Source: Micromonospora sp. NBC_01699
GTDB lineage: Bacteria > Actinomycetota > Actinomycetes > Mycobacteriales > Micromonosporaceae
Reading direction: 5' to 3'
Length of the DNA: 64,000 bases
NCBI RefSeq assembly: GCF_036250065.1
Contig: NZ_CP109199.1
Coordinates: forward strand, 2,170,001-2,234,000
The first letter of the stretch is position 1. Each line of letters begins with the position of its first letter. A program made the position numbers and the translations under genes. Under the pieces are notes generated by a model, which did no database searches, was not told the origin of the DNA, and saw only the letters and a list, made by a program, of their open reading frames with translations. Of the stretch, positions 25,706 to 36,935 are shown in pieces.

Positions 25706-26938
25706 ATGTCGCCCAAGGTCCTCGCCATCGTCCTGGCCGGCGGCGAGGGCAAGCGCCTGATGCCGCTCACCACGGACCGCGCCAAACCGGCCGTGCCGTT
25801 CGGCGGCATGTACCGGATGATCGACTTCGTCCTGTCGAACCTGGCGAACGGCGGCTACCTCAAGATCGTCGTCCTGACCCAGTACAAGTCGCACTCGCTG
25901 GACCGGCACGTGACCAAGACCTGGCGGATGTCGAACCTGCTCGGCAACTACGTCGCCCCGGTCCCGGCCCAGCAGCGCCGCGGCCCGTGGTGGTTCGCCG
26001 GCTCGGCGGACGCCATCTACCAGAGCTTCAACCTGATCAACGACGAGAAGCCGGACTACGTGATCGTGTTCGGCGCCGACCACATCTACCGGATGGACCC
26101 CCGGCAGATGGTGGAGGATCACATCGCCTCCGGCGCCGGGGTCACCGTCGCCGGGATCCGCCAGCCGCTCAGCCAGGCGGACCAGTTCGGGGTGATCGAG
26201 GTGGCCGCCGACGGCCGCCGGATCCAGGCGTTCCGGGAAAAGCCGACCGACGCCCGTGGGCTGCCGGACGCGCCGGGGGAGATCTACGCCTCGATGGGCA
26301 ACTACGTCTTCACCACCGACGTGCTCTGCGAGGTGGTCGAGCGCGACGCGGCCGACAAGGGCAGCCGGCACGACATGGGCGGCAGCATCATCCCGATGCT
26401 GGTCGAGCGGGGCGAGGCCAACGTCTACGACTTCCGCGACAACGAGGTCCCCGGCAGCACCGAGCGGGACCAGGGCTACTGGCGCGACGTCGGGACGCTG
26501 GACTCGTTCTACGAGGCGCACATGGACCTGATCGCCATCCACCCGATCTTCAACCTCTACAACTCGGCCTGGCCGATCTACACCGACCACCCGCCGTGGC
26601 CGCCGGCCAAGTTCGTACACGGCTGGCAGGAGCGGGTGGGCCGGGCGATCGGCTCGATGATCTCGCCCGGCGTGATCGTCTCCGGGGCGCTGGTGGAGAA
26701 CTCGGTCGTCTCACCGAACGTCCGGATCAACTCGTGGGCGCACGTCGAGGGCTCGGTGCTGATGGAGGGCGTCGACATCGGCCGGCACGCGGTCGTCCGC
26801 AACGCCATCCTGGACAAGAATGTCGTGGTCCCGGAGGGGGCCGAGATCGGCGTGGACCTGGAACTCGACCGGACCCGCTACACCGTCTCCGACGGCGGGA
26901 TCGTCGTCATCGGCAAGGGCCAGCGGGTGGAGCCGTAA
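25706..26938 (+). CDS. glgC: Glucose-1-phosphate adenylyltransferase
   Basis: A 410-residue enzyme making ADP-glucose, the sugar donor of the glucan pathway. It shows the pyrophosphorylase start [17 protein letters not shown], the activator-site region [17 protein letters not shown], the substrate motif [10 protein letters not shown] and [15 protein letters not shown], and a C-terminal left-handed beta-helix ([20 protein letters not shown]). It is divergent from glgM with only 63 bases between, so the promoters are shared or back to back. Confidence 0.95.
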   Translation: MSPKVLAIVLAGGEGKRLMPLTTDRAKPAVPFGGMYRMIDFVLSNLANGGYLKIVVLTQYKSHSLDRHVTKTWRMSNLLGNYVAPVPAQQRRGPWWFAGSADAIYQSFNLINDEKPDYVIVFGADHIYRMDPRQMVEDHIASGAGVTVAGIRQPLSQADQFGVIEVAADGRRIQAFREKPTDARGLPDAPGEIYASMGNYVFTTDVLCEVVERDAADKGSRHDMGGSIIPMLVERGEANVYDFRDNEVPGSTERDQGYWRDVGTLDSFYEAHMDLIAIHPIFNLYNSAWPIYTDHPPWPPAKFVHGWQERVGRAIGSMISPGVIVSGALVENSVVSPNVRINSWAHVEGSVLMEGVDIGRHAVVRNAILDKNVVVPEGAEIGVDLELDRTRYTVSDGGIVVIGKGQRVEP

Positions 26939-26981
26939 GGTCAGCCTGTACCCCTTGTCAGATCCAGGAGGAGAATCGCCG

Positions 26982-28628
<1,647 letters not shown>

Positions 28629-28649
28629 CCCGGCGGCGGTGGCCCCGGA

Positions 28650-29489
28650 TCAGCGCAGGAAGCCCGCCACCAGGCGGGTGAAGGCGTCGGCGTCGTCCAG
28701 CCACGGGTAGTGCGCGGCACCCGGCTGGACGGCGCTCTCGCCCTTCGGGAAGAGCGCTGCCCCCTCCCGGGCGGTCGCCGGTCGTGGGCCGGTGTCCAGC
28801 TCTCCGGCCAGGACCAGCACCGGGGCACCGAGCGCCGACAGGGCCGCCCTGACGCCGGGCGGATCGGCCGCCTCCACGGCGTAGTAAAGCTCGGCCGCCG
28901 CGAGGTTGCGCTGCCCGGCACCGGCCCCGGCGTGCGCCTGTGCGGCGGCATCCCAGCGGCCGTAGGTGAACGGGACGACCGCCCGCCAGTCCTCGTCGGT
29001 CGGGCTGCCGGCGAGGATGTTCGCGAAGCCGGCCGCCGCGTCCGCGTACCACGGCTCGTCGGCGCGCAGGGCGACCGCCTCCTGCCGCTGCTCGCCGGTG
29101 AACTCGACGCCGAGCGAGTACAGGGCCGGTGTGATCAGCACCAGTCGGCTGACCCGTTCGGGGTGGCTGGCCGCGTACAGGGTGGCGAGGTCGCCGCCGG
29201 CCGAGTGGGCGAGCAGGTCGATTTGGTCCAGGCCCAGGCGCTCGCGGAGCGCCTCGACGTCGGCCACCTGTCGGTCGCAGCGGTACGACGCCGGATCGGC
29301 CGGGGTGCCCGAGTCGCCGGTGCCGCGCAGGTCCAGCCGGTAGAGGGTCCGGTGCGCGCCGAGCCCGCCCAGGTCACCGAGGTACGCCGAGGCGCGCATC
29401 GGCCCGCCGGGCAGGACGACCAGCGGCTCACCCGTGCCGGTGACGTGATAGGCGAGCGTGGTCCCGTCCGCACTGGTGAAGGTCGGCAT
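28650..29489 (-). CDS. Alpha/beta hydrolase (proline-iminopeptidase-like)
   Basis: A 279-residue alpha/beta-hydrolase. The start is ATG 29489; the open frame extends 12 codons further without support. The nucleophile elbow is LLAHSAGGDLA, preceded by the oxyanion region VVLPGGPMRAS and YRLDLRGTGDSG; the acid is in LAGELDTGPRPAT and the His in PGAAHYPWLDD. It is cytosolic. The HGGPG-like PGGP segment resembles proline iminopeptidases, but substrate cannot be told. It is convergent with pgm and 22 bases from it. Confidence 0.8.
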   Translation of the reverse strand: MPTFTSADGTTLAYHVTGTGEPLVVLPGGPMRASAYLGDLGGLGAHRTLYRLDLRGTGDSGTPADPASYRCDRQVADVEALRERLGLDQIDLLAHSAGGDLATLYAASHPERVSRLVLITPALYSLGVEFTGEQRQEAVALRADEPWYADAAAGFANILAGSPTDEDWRAVVPFTYGRWDAAAQAHAGAGAGQRNLAAAELYYAVEAADPPGVRAALSALGAPVLVLAGELDTGPRPATAREGAALFPKGESAVQPGAAHYPWLDDADAFTRLVAGFLR

Positions 29490-29541
29490 CGGGCGATTGT
29501 CCCAGCGCCCGCACCGGCACCGCAAAGGGTTTGTACGCCGA

Positions 29542-29571
29542 CGGGGCGGCCGGCTCGTGCCGACCGCCCCG
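29542..29571 (-). terminator. Terminator of the M14 peptidase gene
   Basis: CGGGGCGG (29542-29549) pairs with CCGCCCCG (29564-29571). After one mismatch, CGGC/GCCG continue to a 4-base loop, so the stem is about 13 bp. It lies 66 bases downstream of the peptidase stop. Confidence 0.6.
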
Positions 29572-29578
29572 CCGTGTC

Positions 29579-29640
29579 GCGTTGGTGCCGTTACGCGTGG
29601 CGCGTTGGTCCCGCTACGCGTGGTGCGTTGGAGCCGTTAG
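29579..29640. repeat. 23-bp tandem repeat, 2.7 copies
   Basis: Copies start at 29579, 29602 and 29625 (the last is cut off after 16 bases). Each begins GCGTTGG and contains CG-rich TACGCGTGG. The partial third copy overlaps the stop codon of the peptidase gene. The repeats differ at three or four positions, so they are not a recent duplication. Confidence 0.7.
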
Positions 29641-32600
29641 GACAGCGGTTGCTTGCCGGCGCTGGCCGGACTGTCGAACAGGTGCAGCAGCGACTTGGCG
29701 ACCAGGTCGTTGCGGGCCGCCGGGGCGAGCCCTTCCAGACCGAAACCGAAGTAGACGGTGTCCGGGGTGGTCACCACGGAACCCTCCTCGAACGCCGTCT
29801 GGCCACGCGACCAGTCGTTCGAACCGGGGGCGGAACCGGCCGGCGGACCGGCCACCGTCCAGCCACCGAGGTCGGACTCGAACGACGTCTCCGCGACGGT
29901 GACCCCGTCCCTGGTCACCTTGGTGTCGTCGACGAAGACACCGAGGCCCTGGGTGGACCAGTCCGACGCGTACGAGATCGACAGCTCGACCTGCTTGCCG
30001 GCGTACGCCGACAGGTCGATCGACCACTCCTGCCAGCCACCGGAGGCACCGGTGCCCGCGTTCCAGGTCCCGGTGCTGCCGGTGGGCGAGCAGTCCGCGC
30101 CGATGTAGTGGCCGAGCTGCGGGTGCAGCGTCTCCACCCAGCCGGACGCGCAGCTCTCGCCGGTGCCGGTGCCGGTGTGTCCGTTGGCGTCCGGCAACGT
30201 GGTCCAGTTGTCGGTGCCCACCTCGTGTGCCTCGACGAACACGTAGTCCCAGTCCGCCTCGACGTCGTGCGAGATGAAGAAGTTCAACGCGCCGCTGGTC
30301 GCCCCGGTCAGGTCGACGGTCCGGGTCAGCCGCTTGTACGCGGAGTCCGCCTGGCCGCTGAACAGGTACCACTCACCGGTGCGCGGGTCGAACGGTGCGC
30401 CGCCCGGCCGGCCCCAGCCGACCGGAGCCGAGCTGCTGAACTGCGGGAACTGGTCCGGCGGCAGGAAGCTCGACGTGGTCAGGAACGACGCCGTGTGGTC
30501 CTGGTTCGCCGCCGAGCCCGGCGCGTTGAGCACCCCGTTGAAGTCGGCGAACGGCCCGTCCTTGCCGACCACCGGGTACGGGTTGCCGTCGCCGTCCTGG
30601 CCGCCGCCACCGACGTAGGTGTGCGCGCCCAGGTAGTACTGCTGGAAATCGTTGAGGATCGGCAGGCAGGTGCCACCCGGCGCGGCACACTCCGGCGGGG
30701 CGCCCGGTGCGTAGTAGTAGCCACCGTCCGCCGACTGGGCCAGCAGCGCGTTCTTGCCGCTGACCAGGAGCTTGCCGCCCTCGTTGAGGTAGTCCCGAAC
30801 GGCGAACTCGGTTTCGATAGCGGCCTTGGCCGTGGTGCCGGGCACCTGGCCCGGCGCCCGCAGGATCACGTCGTCGCCGGTCTCCCAGACCACCGCCGGG
30901 TAGTGCGACAGCACGCCGAGCGGGTGCGGCGCCTTGCGGCCCCGGGTGTCGAAGTCGTAGACGTCGCTGGTCTTGCCGGCGGCGGTGAGCGCCGCGGCCA
31001 CCTCGTCGGCGTACTTGGCGCTGGTGCCGGTCTGCGCCGGGCTGAGCCCGGTCACGTCCTCGACGGCCAACACCAGCACGTCGCCACCGATGTCGGTGCT
31101 GACCTGGTAGGTGAAGTGCTCACTGGCGGTGGTCCCGCCGCCCTTGGGCTTGGTGCCGGTGAACCAGACCTCCACCCGGTCACCGGCCTTGGTGCCGGTC
31201 ACCGTGCCGCGTACCTCGGCGTAGTAGTCGTCGTGGGTGTCGCCGTACCGTTCGCCGCCGCGCCATTCCTTGACCGCGACCGACTTCGGCTTGCCGCCGT
31301 TGACGACGTAGTGCATCTGTACGTTCTTCAGCGAGCGCCGGGCGACGGTGGCCACCGGCTGGCGGGTGCCGTACGAGACGTCGAACTTGTCGACCTCGAA
31401 GTCCGGGGTGCTGCGCCCGACCACCGACACCGGATTGTCCGGGGTGGCGGCGGACTTGGCGACGGCGAGCGCGAACGGCAGGTTCTTCGCCACCTCGGCG
31501 GCGATCAGGTCCTCGTCGTCCGGGAAGTTGAAGCCGCTGGCGCAGTCCTCGACCAGCCACTCGTCGTTGGGGTCGGAGGCGGACACGGTCTCGCAGGTGG
31601 TCATCTCGGGGGTGAAGCCGAGCGTGCCGTAGCGGACCGTGGCGTGGGTGTCGGTGTCACCGTTGGTGGTGTACAGCTCGGCCGAGATGTCCGGGTCGTA
31701 GCCGGGGATCGCCGGGTTGGCGTCGTCACCCGCCATCGCCTTGTAGATCACGTCGTCCGGGGTGGGGGTGTCGACCTGCCAGCCGACGCCGTAGAGCAGC
31801 AGCTCGGCGGCCGAGTGGTAGTTGATGTAGAACTCGAAGCCCACCCGCCGGAACAGGCCGTCCAGCGCCTTGGTCTCCGGCTCCGAGTTCGGGCCGGGGC
31901 CGCGGTAGGTCTCGCTCGACGGGTCCGAGGACGAGCCCTCGTTGTCGTAGCCCCACTTGTAGGAGAAGTTCCGGTTCAGGTCGACGCCGTCACCGCTGGT
32001 GATCTGACCGTCGCCGTTGTTGTCGCGCAGGTTCTTGCGCCACAACCGGTTGCCCTCGGTGAAGGTGAAGTCGTAGCCGTCCGGGTTCGACACCGGCAGG
32101 AACCACAGTTCGGTGGTGTCGACCAACCGGGTGATCTCCGGGTCGGTGCCGTAGTTGTCCAGCACGTGGTGCAGCAGCCGGCGGGTCATCTCCGGGGTGA
32201 TCCACTCACGGGCGTGCTGGGCGGCGCCGTAGAGCACGGCGGGGCGCTTGCCGTCCTCGACGTTCTTGGCGTTCTTGGTGACCTTGACGGCGAGGATCGG
32301 CTTGCCCTGGGTGGTCCGACCGATCGTCTCGACCTTGGTCAGCTTCGGGAACCGGGCCGCGGTCGAGGTGATCTCGTCCCGGATGCCGCCGGGCTCGCTG
32401 TACGACCGGAACGCCGTCCAGCCGTTGGCGGACTGCTCGCGCAGCGCCCGGGAGGCTTCCTTGCCGCGTACCTTCTTGACCGACAGCGCGACGCCCTTGG
32501 AGGCGAGCCGGGCGGCCTGCTCCGGGGTCAGCACGACCTGGAGGGCGGACTTGCCGGCCTTGTCGACGCCGCCGACCGCGTGTCCCACGTCGACACCGCT

Positions 32601-32768
32601 ATCTCGGAGTACGTCGAGCTGTTTGGCATCGGCCGAGCCGACGTACACCTCCAGGTTGCTGTTGTTGCCGTTCGGTGTGGCCGGTGGTTTCGCACTGACC
32701 GGTGCGGTCAGCACCATGACGCCGACCAAAGTGAACACGCCGGCGATCGCCAGCCGTGTTTTGCGCAT
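29637..32768 (-). CDS. Secreted zinc carboxypeptidase (M14) with C-terminal jelly-roll domain
   Basis: A 1043-residue secreted protein. The signal peptide is about residues 1-26 (RKTRLAIAG, hydrophobic core, cut near VSA-K). A propeptide-like part follows. The M14 domain has zinc ligands His185 and Glu188 (QHAREWI) and His318 (INYHSAAE), with catalytic Glu388 (GFTPEMTTCE). The long remainder includes a region that repeats strand patterns and a jelly-roll as in immune-inhibitor-A peptidases (WDYVFVEAHEVGTDNW; YAGKQVELSISYASDW). It digests proteins outside the cell. The C-terminal half is far larger than in plain carboxypeptidases. Confidence 0.9.
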   Translation of the reverse strand: MRKTRLAIAGVFTLVGVMVLTAPVSAKPPATPNGNNSNLEVYVGSADAKQLDVLRDSGVDVGHAVGGVDKAGKSALQVVLTPEQAARLASKGVALSVKKVRGKEASRALREQSANGWTAFRSYSEPGGIRDEITSTAARFPKLTKVETIGRTTQGKPILAVKVTKNAKNVEDGKRPAVLYGAAQHAREWITPEMTRRLLHHVLDNYGTDPEITRLVDTTELWFLPVSNPDGYDFTFTEGNRLWRKNLRDNNGDGQITSGDGVDLNRNFSYKWGYDNEGSSSDPSSETYRGPGPNSEPETKALDGLFRRVGFEFYINYHSAAELLLYGVGWQVDTPTPDDVIYKAMAGDDANPAIPGYDPDISAELYTTNGDTDTHATVRYGTLGFTPEMTTCETVSASDPNDEWLVEDCASGFNFPDDEDLIAAEVAKNLPFALAVAKSAATPDNPVSVVGRSTPDFEVDKFDVSYGTRQPVATVARRSLKNVQMHYVVNGGKPKSVAVKEWRGGERYGDTHDDYYAEVRGTVTGTKAGDRVEVWFTGTKPKGGGTTASEHFTYQVSTDIGGDVLVLAVEDVTGLSPAQTGTSAKYADEVAAALTAAGKTSDVYDFDTRGRKAPHPLGVLSHYPAVVWETGDDVILRAPGQVPGTTAKAAIETEFAVRDYLNEGGKLLVSGKNALLAQSADGGYYYAPGAPPECAAPGGTCLPILNDFQQYYLGAHTYVGGGGQDGDGNPYPVVGKDGPFADFNGVLNAPGSAANQDHTASFLTTSSFLPPDQFPQFSSSAPVGWGRPGGAPFDPRTGEWYLFSGQADSAYKRLTRTVDLTGATSGALNFFISHDVEADWDYVFVEAHEVGTDNWTTLPDANGHTGTGTGESCASGWVETLHPQLGHYIGADCSPTGSTGTWNAGTGASGGWQEWSIDLSAYAGKQVELSISYASDWSTQGLGVFVDDTKVTRDGVTVAETSFESDLGGWTVAGPPAGSAPGSNDWSRGQTAFEEGSVVTTPDTVYFGFGLEGLAPAARNDLVAKSLLHLFDSPASAGKQPLS

Positions 32769-32957
32769 TGCGCCCCCTCGTTCGAAGGATCTCTAGGCGC
32801 GAGCATTCTGTGCTGGATCAGACGTGTCAATGATTCGATCGGTTGGTCCGGGGCGATCAGTGACCGGGTGATGACCCACTGCTCTGCCATTCCCGACGGC
32901 ACCCCGTCGCGGTACCGTGGCGCAGCCCTGATGTCGCCGTCTGTTGTGGAGGTTTCC

Positions 32958-35390
32958 GTGCCGGCCGACCTCGACGAAGCACCAACCGAGGACCGGGTCA
33001 CCGGCACCGCGCCGCACCTGGTGTCGCTGGTCGACGGCGAGTGGGCGCTCTGGTGGTCGGTCTGTCTGCGCGGCACGGGTTTCGCGTTCGACCTGCTCGA
33101 CGGGCTGGCCAGCCCCGACCTCGCCGCCGCCGCCGACCGACTGATCGGCACCGCCGGGCCGGACGCACCGGCGACCGAGGCGTACCGGGAGCGGTTCCGG
33201 GTGGCCGGTCGGGAGTTGGCGGCGGCGTTGCACCGGGTCGCGGCGCAGCCGCGCTTCCGGGAGGCGGTCACCTGGCAGAACCCGCACGCCGTACGCACCG
33301 GCCTGGACACCCTGCTGCGTCGCGACCCGGACACCGTCGTACGGACCGGCCGGCACCGCCGGTACGAGGCGCTGGTCACCAACTACCTGCACCGGTACTG
33401 CGCGAAGAACGACACGATCGGCTTCTTCGGCCCGGTCGGCTGGGCCGCGATCGTCCCCGACCAGCTGACACCGCTGCGGCACACCCGGACGGCGGACCCG
33501 GTCGCCGCCCGTACGCTCTATTTCGAGCACTGGGCGGTGGCGGCGGTGGCCTCGGCCCACGCCCCGGCCCTGCGCCGCTGGTTGGCGCCCCGCCGGATGC
33601 CGCTGGTCGACGTGGTCGACGGTCGACTGCGGGTGCCGCTGGCCGACCCGATCGAGTTGGACCCGTGCGCGGCGGCCGTCCTGCGCGCCTGCGACGGCGT
33701 ACGTCTGCCGGTGGCGATAGTGGCCGAGGTGCTGGCCGACCCGACCGCCGGCACCACCGACCCGGCCGAGGTGTTCGCCACCCTCGACCGCCTGCACGCC
33801 GCCCGGTGGATCACCTGGGAGCTGGAGGCGCCGGCCGACGACCTCCGCTCGGAGATCACCCTGCGCCGGATTCTGGACCGGGTGGACGACCCGGCGGTCC
33901 GCGACCCGGCGGTCGCCGCGCTGACCGAGCTGACCTCGGCCCGCGACGAGGTCGCGGCGGCGGCCGGCGACGCGGCGCTGCTGCTGCCGGCCCTGGACCG
34001 GCTCGACGCCACCTTCACTCGGCTCACCGACCGGGCCGCGCAACGCGAGAGCGGCCAGACGTACGCGGGCCGCACGCTGCTGTTCGAGGAGTGCCGGCGG
34101 GCCGACCGGGTGACCCTGGGCCCGGCGCTGCTGGATCCGTTGCGGGCCCCGCTCGGGCTGGTGCTGGACAGTGCCCGCTGGTACACCTCGGCCGGCGCGG
34201 CGCTCTACCGCCGGGCGTTCCGCGATCTCTACCGCGACCTCGCCGGCCCGTCCGGTGCCGGCCCGGTGCCGTTCGCCGACTTCTGGCTGCTCGCCCACGA
34301 CCTGCTGGTTCAACCGACGGAGACGCTGGCCCGGCCGCTGACCCGGGCGCTACAGGCCCGCTGGGCGCAACTGTTGGCGCTGCCCGGAGCCGACGCCGCC
34401 GACGGTGTCGCGCCGCAGCGCCGGGTGCACCGGGACAGCGCCGCACTGCGGGCGGCGGTCCGGGCCGCGTTCCCGGCCACCCGGCCCGGCTGGGCCGGCG
34501 CGGTGCAGCACAGCCCGGACCTGATGCTCGCCGCCGCCGACCCGGCCGCCGTCGAGGCCGGCGACTTCCGGTGGATCCTGGGCGAGCTGCACCCCGGCGC
34601 GAACACCATGCGGTACGCGAGCTGGTTCGCCCACCACCCGGAGCCGGAGCGGATGCGGGCGGCGATGGCCGCCGACCTGGCGCCGGGGGTGGTGCTGATG
34701 GGGGCGACCGAGGCGCAGGGCGGCACCCCGGTTCGGGTCGCCCCGGAGCTGGCCGGGCCGGGTGACGTACGGCTGGTCTTCGCCCCGGACACCTGCGGTT
34801 ACGACCCGGACCGGGACCTGTTGGTCGGCGCCTGCGAGCTGACCGAGGTCGGCGGCCGGCTGATGGTCCGTCGTCGTTCCGGCGGCCCGGAGTACGAGTT
34901 GCTGGAGGTCGTCGCCGAGCTGGTGGCGGCCAAGTTGTTGCAGCGGTTCCGGCTGCTGCCGCCGGCCCCGCACACGCCCAGGGTGCAGCTCGACCGGCTG
35001 GTGGTGCAGCGCGAGTCGTGGAGCTTCGGGATGGTGGACCTGGCCCTGCTCGCCGAGCCCGACGAGGCAAACCGTTTCCTGGCCGTACGCCGCTGGGTCA
35101 ATCGACACAACCTGCCCCGGTACGTCTTCGTCCGGGTCACCGGGGAGCGTAAGCCGATCCACCTGGACCTGACGAGTCTCGCCTCGGTGGACGTGCTGGC
35201 GCGGGCGGTCCGCCGGGCCACCCGGCTCGACCCGGCCGGTGCCCGGGTGACCGTCACCGAGATGCTGCCCGGCCCGGACCAGCTCTGGCTCGCCGACACC
35301 GCCGGCCGCCGCTACTGCGCCGAGTTCCGGTTCGTCGCCGTGGACCAGTGGGCCACGCCGTCGTCCGGCGGCGCTACCGGGCGGGGATGA
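32958..35390 (+). CDS. LanB-like (lantibiotic dehydratase N-domain) protein without elimination domain
   Basis: About 810 residues. GTG 32958 follows GGAGG by five bases; ATG 32931 in frame has no ribosome site. The protein matches the glutamylation part of class I lanthipeptide dehydratases: YLHRYCAKNDTIGFFGPVGW near residue 150 and a C-terminal end RRYCAEFRFVAVDQW. Where NisB has a RTTP-FG motif, this has KNDTIGFFG. No SpaB_C elimination domain follows (NisB has ~990 residues), so it resembles stand-alone aminoacyl-tRNA-dependent peptide ligases (PEARLs) or split LanBs. No precursor peptide, cyclase or transporter is nearby. Confidence 0.75.
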   Translation: MPADLDEAPTEDRVTGTAPHLVSLVDGEWALWWSVCLRGTGFAFDLLDGLASPDLAAAADRLIGTAGPDAPATEAYRERFRVAGRELAAALHRVAAQPRFREAVTWQNPHAVRTGLDTLLRRDPDTVVRTGRHRRYEALVTNYLHRYCAKNDTIGFFGPVGWAAIVPDQLTPLRHTRTADPVAARTLYFEHWAVAAVASAHAPALRRWLAPRRMPLVDVVDGRLRVPLADPIELDPCAAAVLRACDGVRLPVAIVAEVLADPTAGTTDPAEVFATLDRLHAARWITWELEAPADDLRSEITLRRILDRVDDPAVRDPAVAALTELTSARDEVAAAAGDAALLLPALDRLDATFTRLTDRAAQRESGQTYAGRTLLFEECRRADRVTLGPALLDPLRAPLGLVLDSARWYTSAGAALYRRAFRDLYRDLAGPSGAGPVPFADFWLLAHDLLVQPTETLARPLTRALQARWAQLLALPGADAADGVAPQRRVHRDSAALRAAVRAAFPATRPGWAGAVQHSPDLMLAAADPAAVEAGDFRWILGELHPGANTMRYASWFAHHPEPERMRAAMAADLAPGVVLMGATEAQGGTPVRVAPELAGPGDVRLVFAPDTCGYDPDRDLLVGACELTEVGGRLMVRRRSGGPEYELLEVVAELVAAKLLQRFRLLPPAPHTPRVQLDRLVVQRESWSFGMVDLALLAEPDEANRFLAVRRWVNRHNLPRYVFVRVTGERKPIHLDLTSLASVDVLARAVRRATRLDPAGARVTVTEMLPGPDQLWLADTAGRRYCAEFRFVAVDQWATPSSGGATGRG

Positions 35391-35796
35391 CGCAGGAGCC
35401 GGACGGGTCGGCGGAGAGGATGTCCTCGTACACGCCGACCTTGTGGTTGATCAGGTCGAGGGACTGGGTGAGCCGGGCGATCTGGGCGTTGACCCGGTCG
35501 CGGTGTTCGAGCATGAGGGCGAGGCGTTCGGTCTCGTTGCCGGTGCCCTGCCGAACCATCTCGGTGTAGCGGCGGATCGTCGGCAGCGGCATGCCGGAGG
35601 TGCGCAGGATGATGCAGACCCGCAGCCAGGCCACGTCGTACTCGGTGTAGACCCGGCGGCCGCCGCTGTCGCGGCGTACGGCCTGTTCGAGGATGCCCTC
35701 GCGCTCGTAGAAGCGGAGCGCGTGGACGCTCAGCCCGGTGCGTTCGGCGACCTGCCCGATGCTCAAGCCGGGGTTTTCCGTGGGGCGGCTGTCCAT
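35374..35796 (-). CDS. MerR-family regulator
   Basis: A 140-residue MerR regulator. The winged-helix domain reads LSIGQVAERTGLSVHALRFY, followed by EREGILEQAVRRDSGGRRVY and a long dimerisation helix. The short C-terminal tail holds a Cys in SADPSGSCV. It is divergent from the aldo/keto reductase gene, with the 24-bp operator between them, and probably activates that gene. Its 3' end overlaps the LanB-like gene by 17 bases. It resembles regulators that sense aldehydes or oxidative stress in other bacteria. Confidence 0.9.
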   Translation of the reverse strand: MDSRPTENPGLSIGQVAERTGLSVHALRFYEREGILEQAVRRDSGGRRVYTEYDVAWLRVCIILRTSGMPLPTIRRYTEMVRQGTGNETERLALMLEHRDRVNAQIARLTQSLDLINHKVGVYEDILSADPSGSCVIPAR

Positions 35797-35814
35797 GCGG
35801 CCAAGGATACGAGC

Positions 35815-35845
35815 TTGACCTAGAGTCGACTCTAGGTCATAGGTT
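35815..35845 (+). promoter_or_regulatory. MerR-type promoter with 24-bp operator palindrome
   Basis: A perfect palindrome spans 35816-35839 (arms TGACCTAGAGTC and GACTCTAGGTCA). It lies between a -35 box TTGACC (35815-35820) and a -10 box TAGGTT (35840-35845). The spacer is 19 bases, the over-long spacing that MerR activators correct by twisting DNA. Transcription would start near 35852-35853, at or just before ATG 35853, so the message is probably leaderless. Confidence 0.75.
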
Positions 35846-35852
35846 GCCGACC

Positions 35853-36902
35853 ATGCGTTATCGAATCCTCGGCGGCACCGGCATCGAAGTCAGCGTCCAC
35901 TGCCTCGGCACCATGATGTTCGGCTCCGCCGGCAACCCCGACCACGACGACAGCGTCCGGATCATCCACGCCGCGCTCGACCAGGGCATCAACTTCGTCG
36001 ACACCGCGGACATGTACTCGATGGGGGAGTCCGAGGAGATCGTCGGCAAGGCTCTGAAGGGCCGGCGGGACGACGTGGTGCTCGCCACCAAGGTCCACTT
36101 CCAGATGGGCGAGGGCCGCAACCGGGGCGGGAACTCCCGCCGTTGGATCCTCAGGGAGGTCGAGGACAGTCTGAAGCGGTTGCAGACCGACTGGATCGAC
36201 CTCTACCAGATCCACCGCCCCGACCACACCACCGACATCGAGGAAACCCTCTCGGTCCTGGACGACCTGGTACGCCAGGGCAAGATCCGTACGTTCGGCT
36301 GTTCGACCTTCCCGGCGGAGGAGATTGTCGAGGCGCACCACGCGGCCGACCGGCGCGCCATCGGGCGGTTCCGGACCGAGCAGCCGCCGTACTCGATACT
36401 GGCCCGGGGAATCGAGACGTCCGTGCTCCCGGTGACCCAGCGGTACGGCATGGGCGTGCTCGTCTGGAGCCCGCTCGCCTCCGGCTTCCTGTCCGGCCGC
36501 TACCGCCGGGGTCAGTCCGTCGACCTGTCGGTCGGCCGTGCCCGGCTCACCCCGGCCCGCTTCGATCCCTCGCTGCCGGTGAACGTGACCAAGCTGGAGA
36601 TCGTCGAACAGCTCGTCGAAGTCGCCGAGAGCATCGGCTGCACGCTGCCCGAACTGGCCCTGGCCTTCACCGTCACCCACCCCGGCGTCACCTCGGCCAT
36701 CATCGGCCCGCGCACGATGGAACACCTGGAGTCCGCGCTCAAGGGCGCCTCGCTCACCCTGGACGACGCCACCCTGGACCGGATCGACCAAATCGTCCCG
36801 CCGGGCACCAACGTCTACCAGCCCGACGGCGCCTGGAACCCGCCGTCACTGACCAACCCGACCCACCGCCGCCGCCCCCTGTCCGACCGCCCCGCCGCCT
36901 AA
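35853..36902 (+). CDS. Aldo/keto reductase under MerR control
   Basis: A 349-residue AKR. It starts at ATG 35853, at the predicted transcription start. It shows YRILGGTGIEVSVHCLGT, the catalytic Asp/Tyr in FVDTADMYSMGESE, Lys in VVLATKVHF and His in LYQIHRPDH, and the NADP-binding SAIIGPRTMEHLESALKG. The regulator and operator beside it suggest induction by reactive aldehydes or ketones. It is not part of the biosynthetic operon at 2794-15484. Confidence 0.9.
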   Translation: MRYRILGGTGIEVSVHCLGTMMFGSAGNPDHDDSVRIIHAALDQGINFVDTADMYSMGESEEIVGKALKGRRDDVVLATKVHFQMGEGRNRGGNSRRWILREVEDSLKRLQTDWIDLYQIHRPDHTTDIEETLSVLDDLVRQGKIRTFGCSTFPAEEIVEAHHAADRRAIGRFRTEQPPYSILARGIETSVLPVTQRYGMGVLVWSPLASGFLSGRYRRGQSVDLSVGRARLTPARFDPSLPVNVTKLEIVEQLVEVAESIGCTLPELALAFTVTHPGVTSAIIGPRTMEHLESALKGASLTLDDATLDRIDQIVPPGTNVYQPDGAWNPPSLTNPTHRRRPLSDRPAA

Positions 36903-36935
36903 CCCACCCCCACCCCCACCCCAGGGACGGCACTA

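Noticed and set aside
28710-32957. A frame on the plus strand that extends far upstream of the LanB-like gene
   Set aside because: The upstream ~1400 codons lie opposite the hydrolase and M14 peptidase genes and are low-complexity. The real start has its own GGAGG at 32948-32952.
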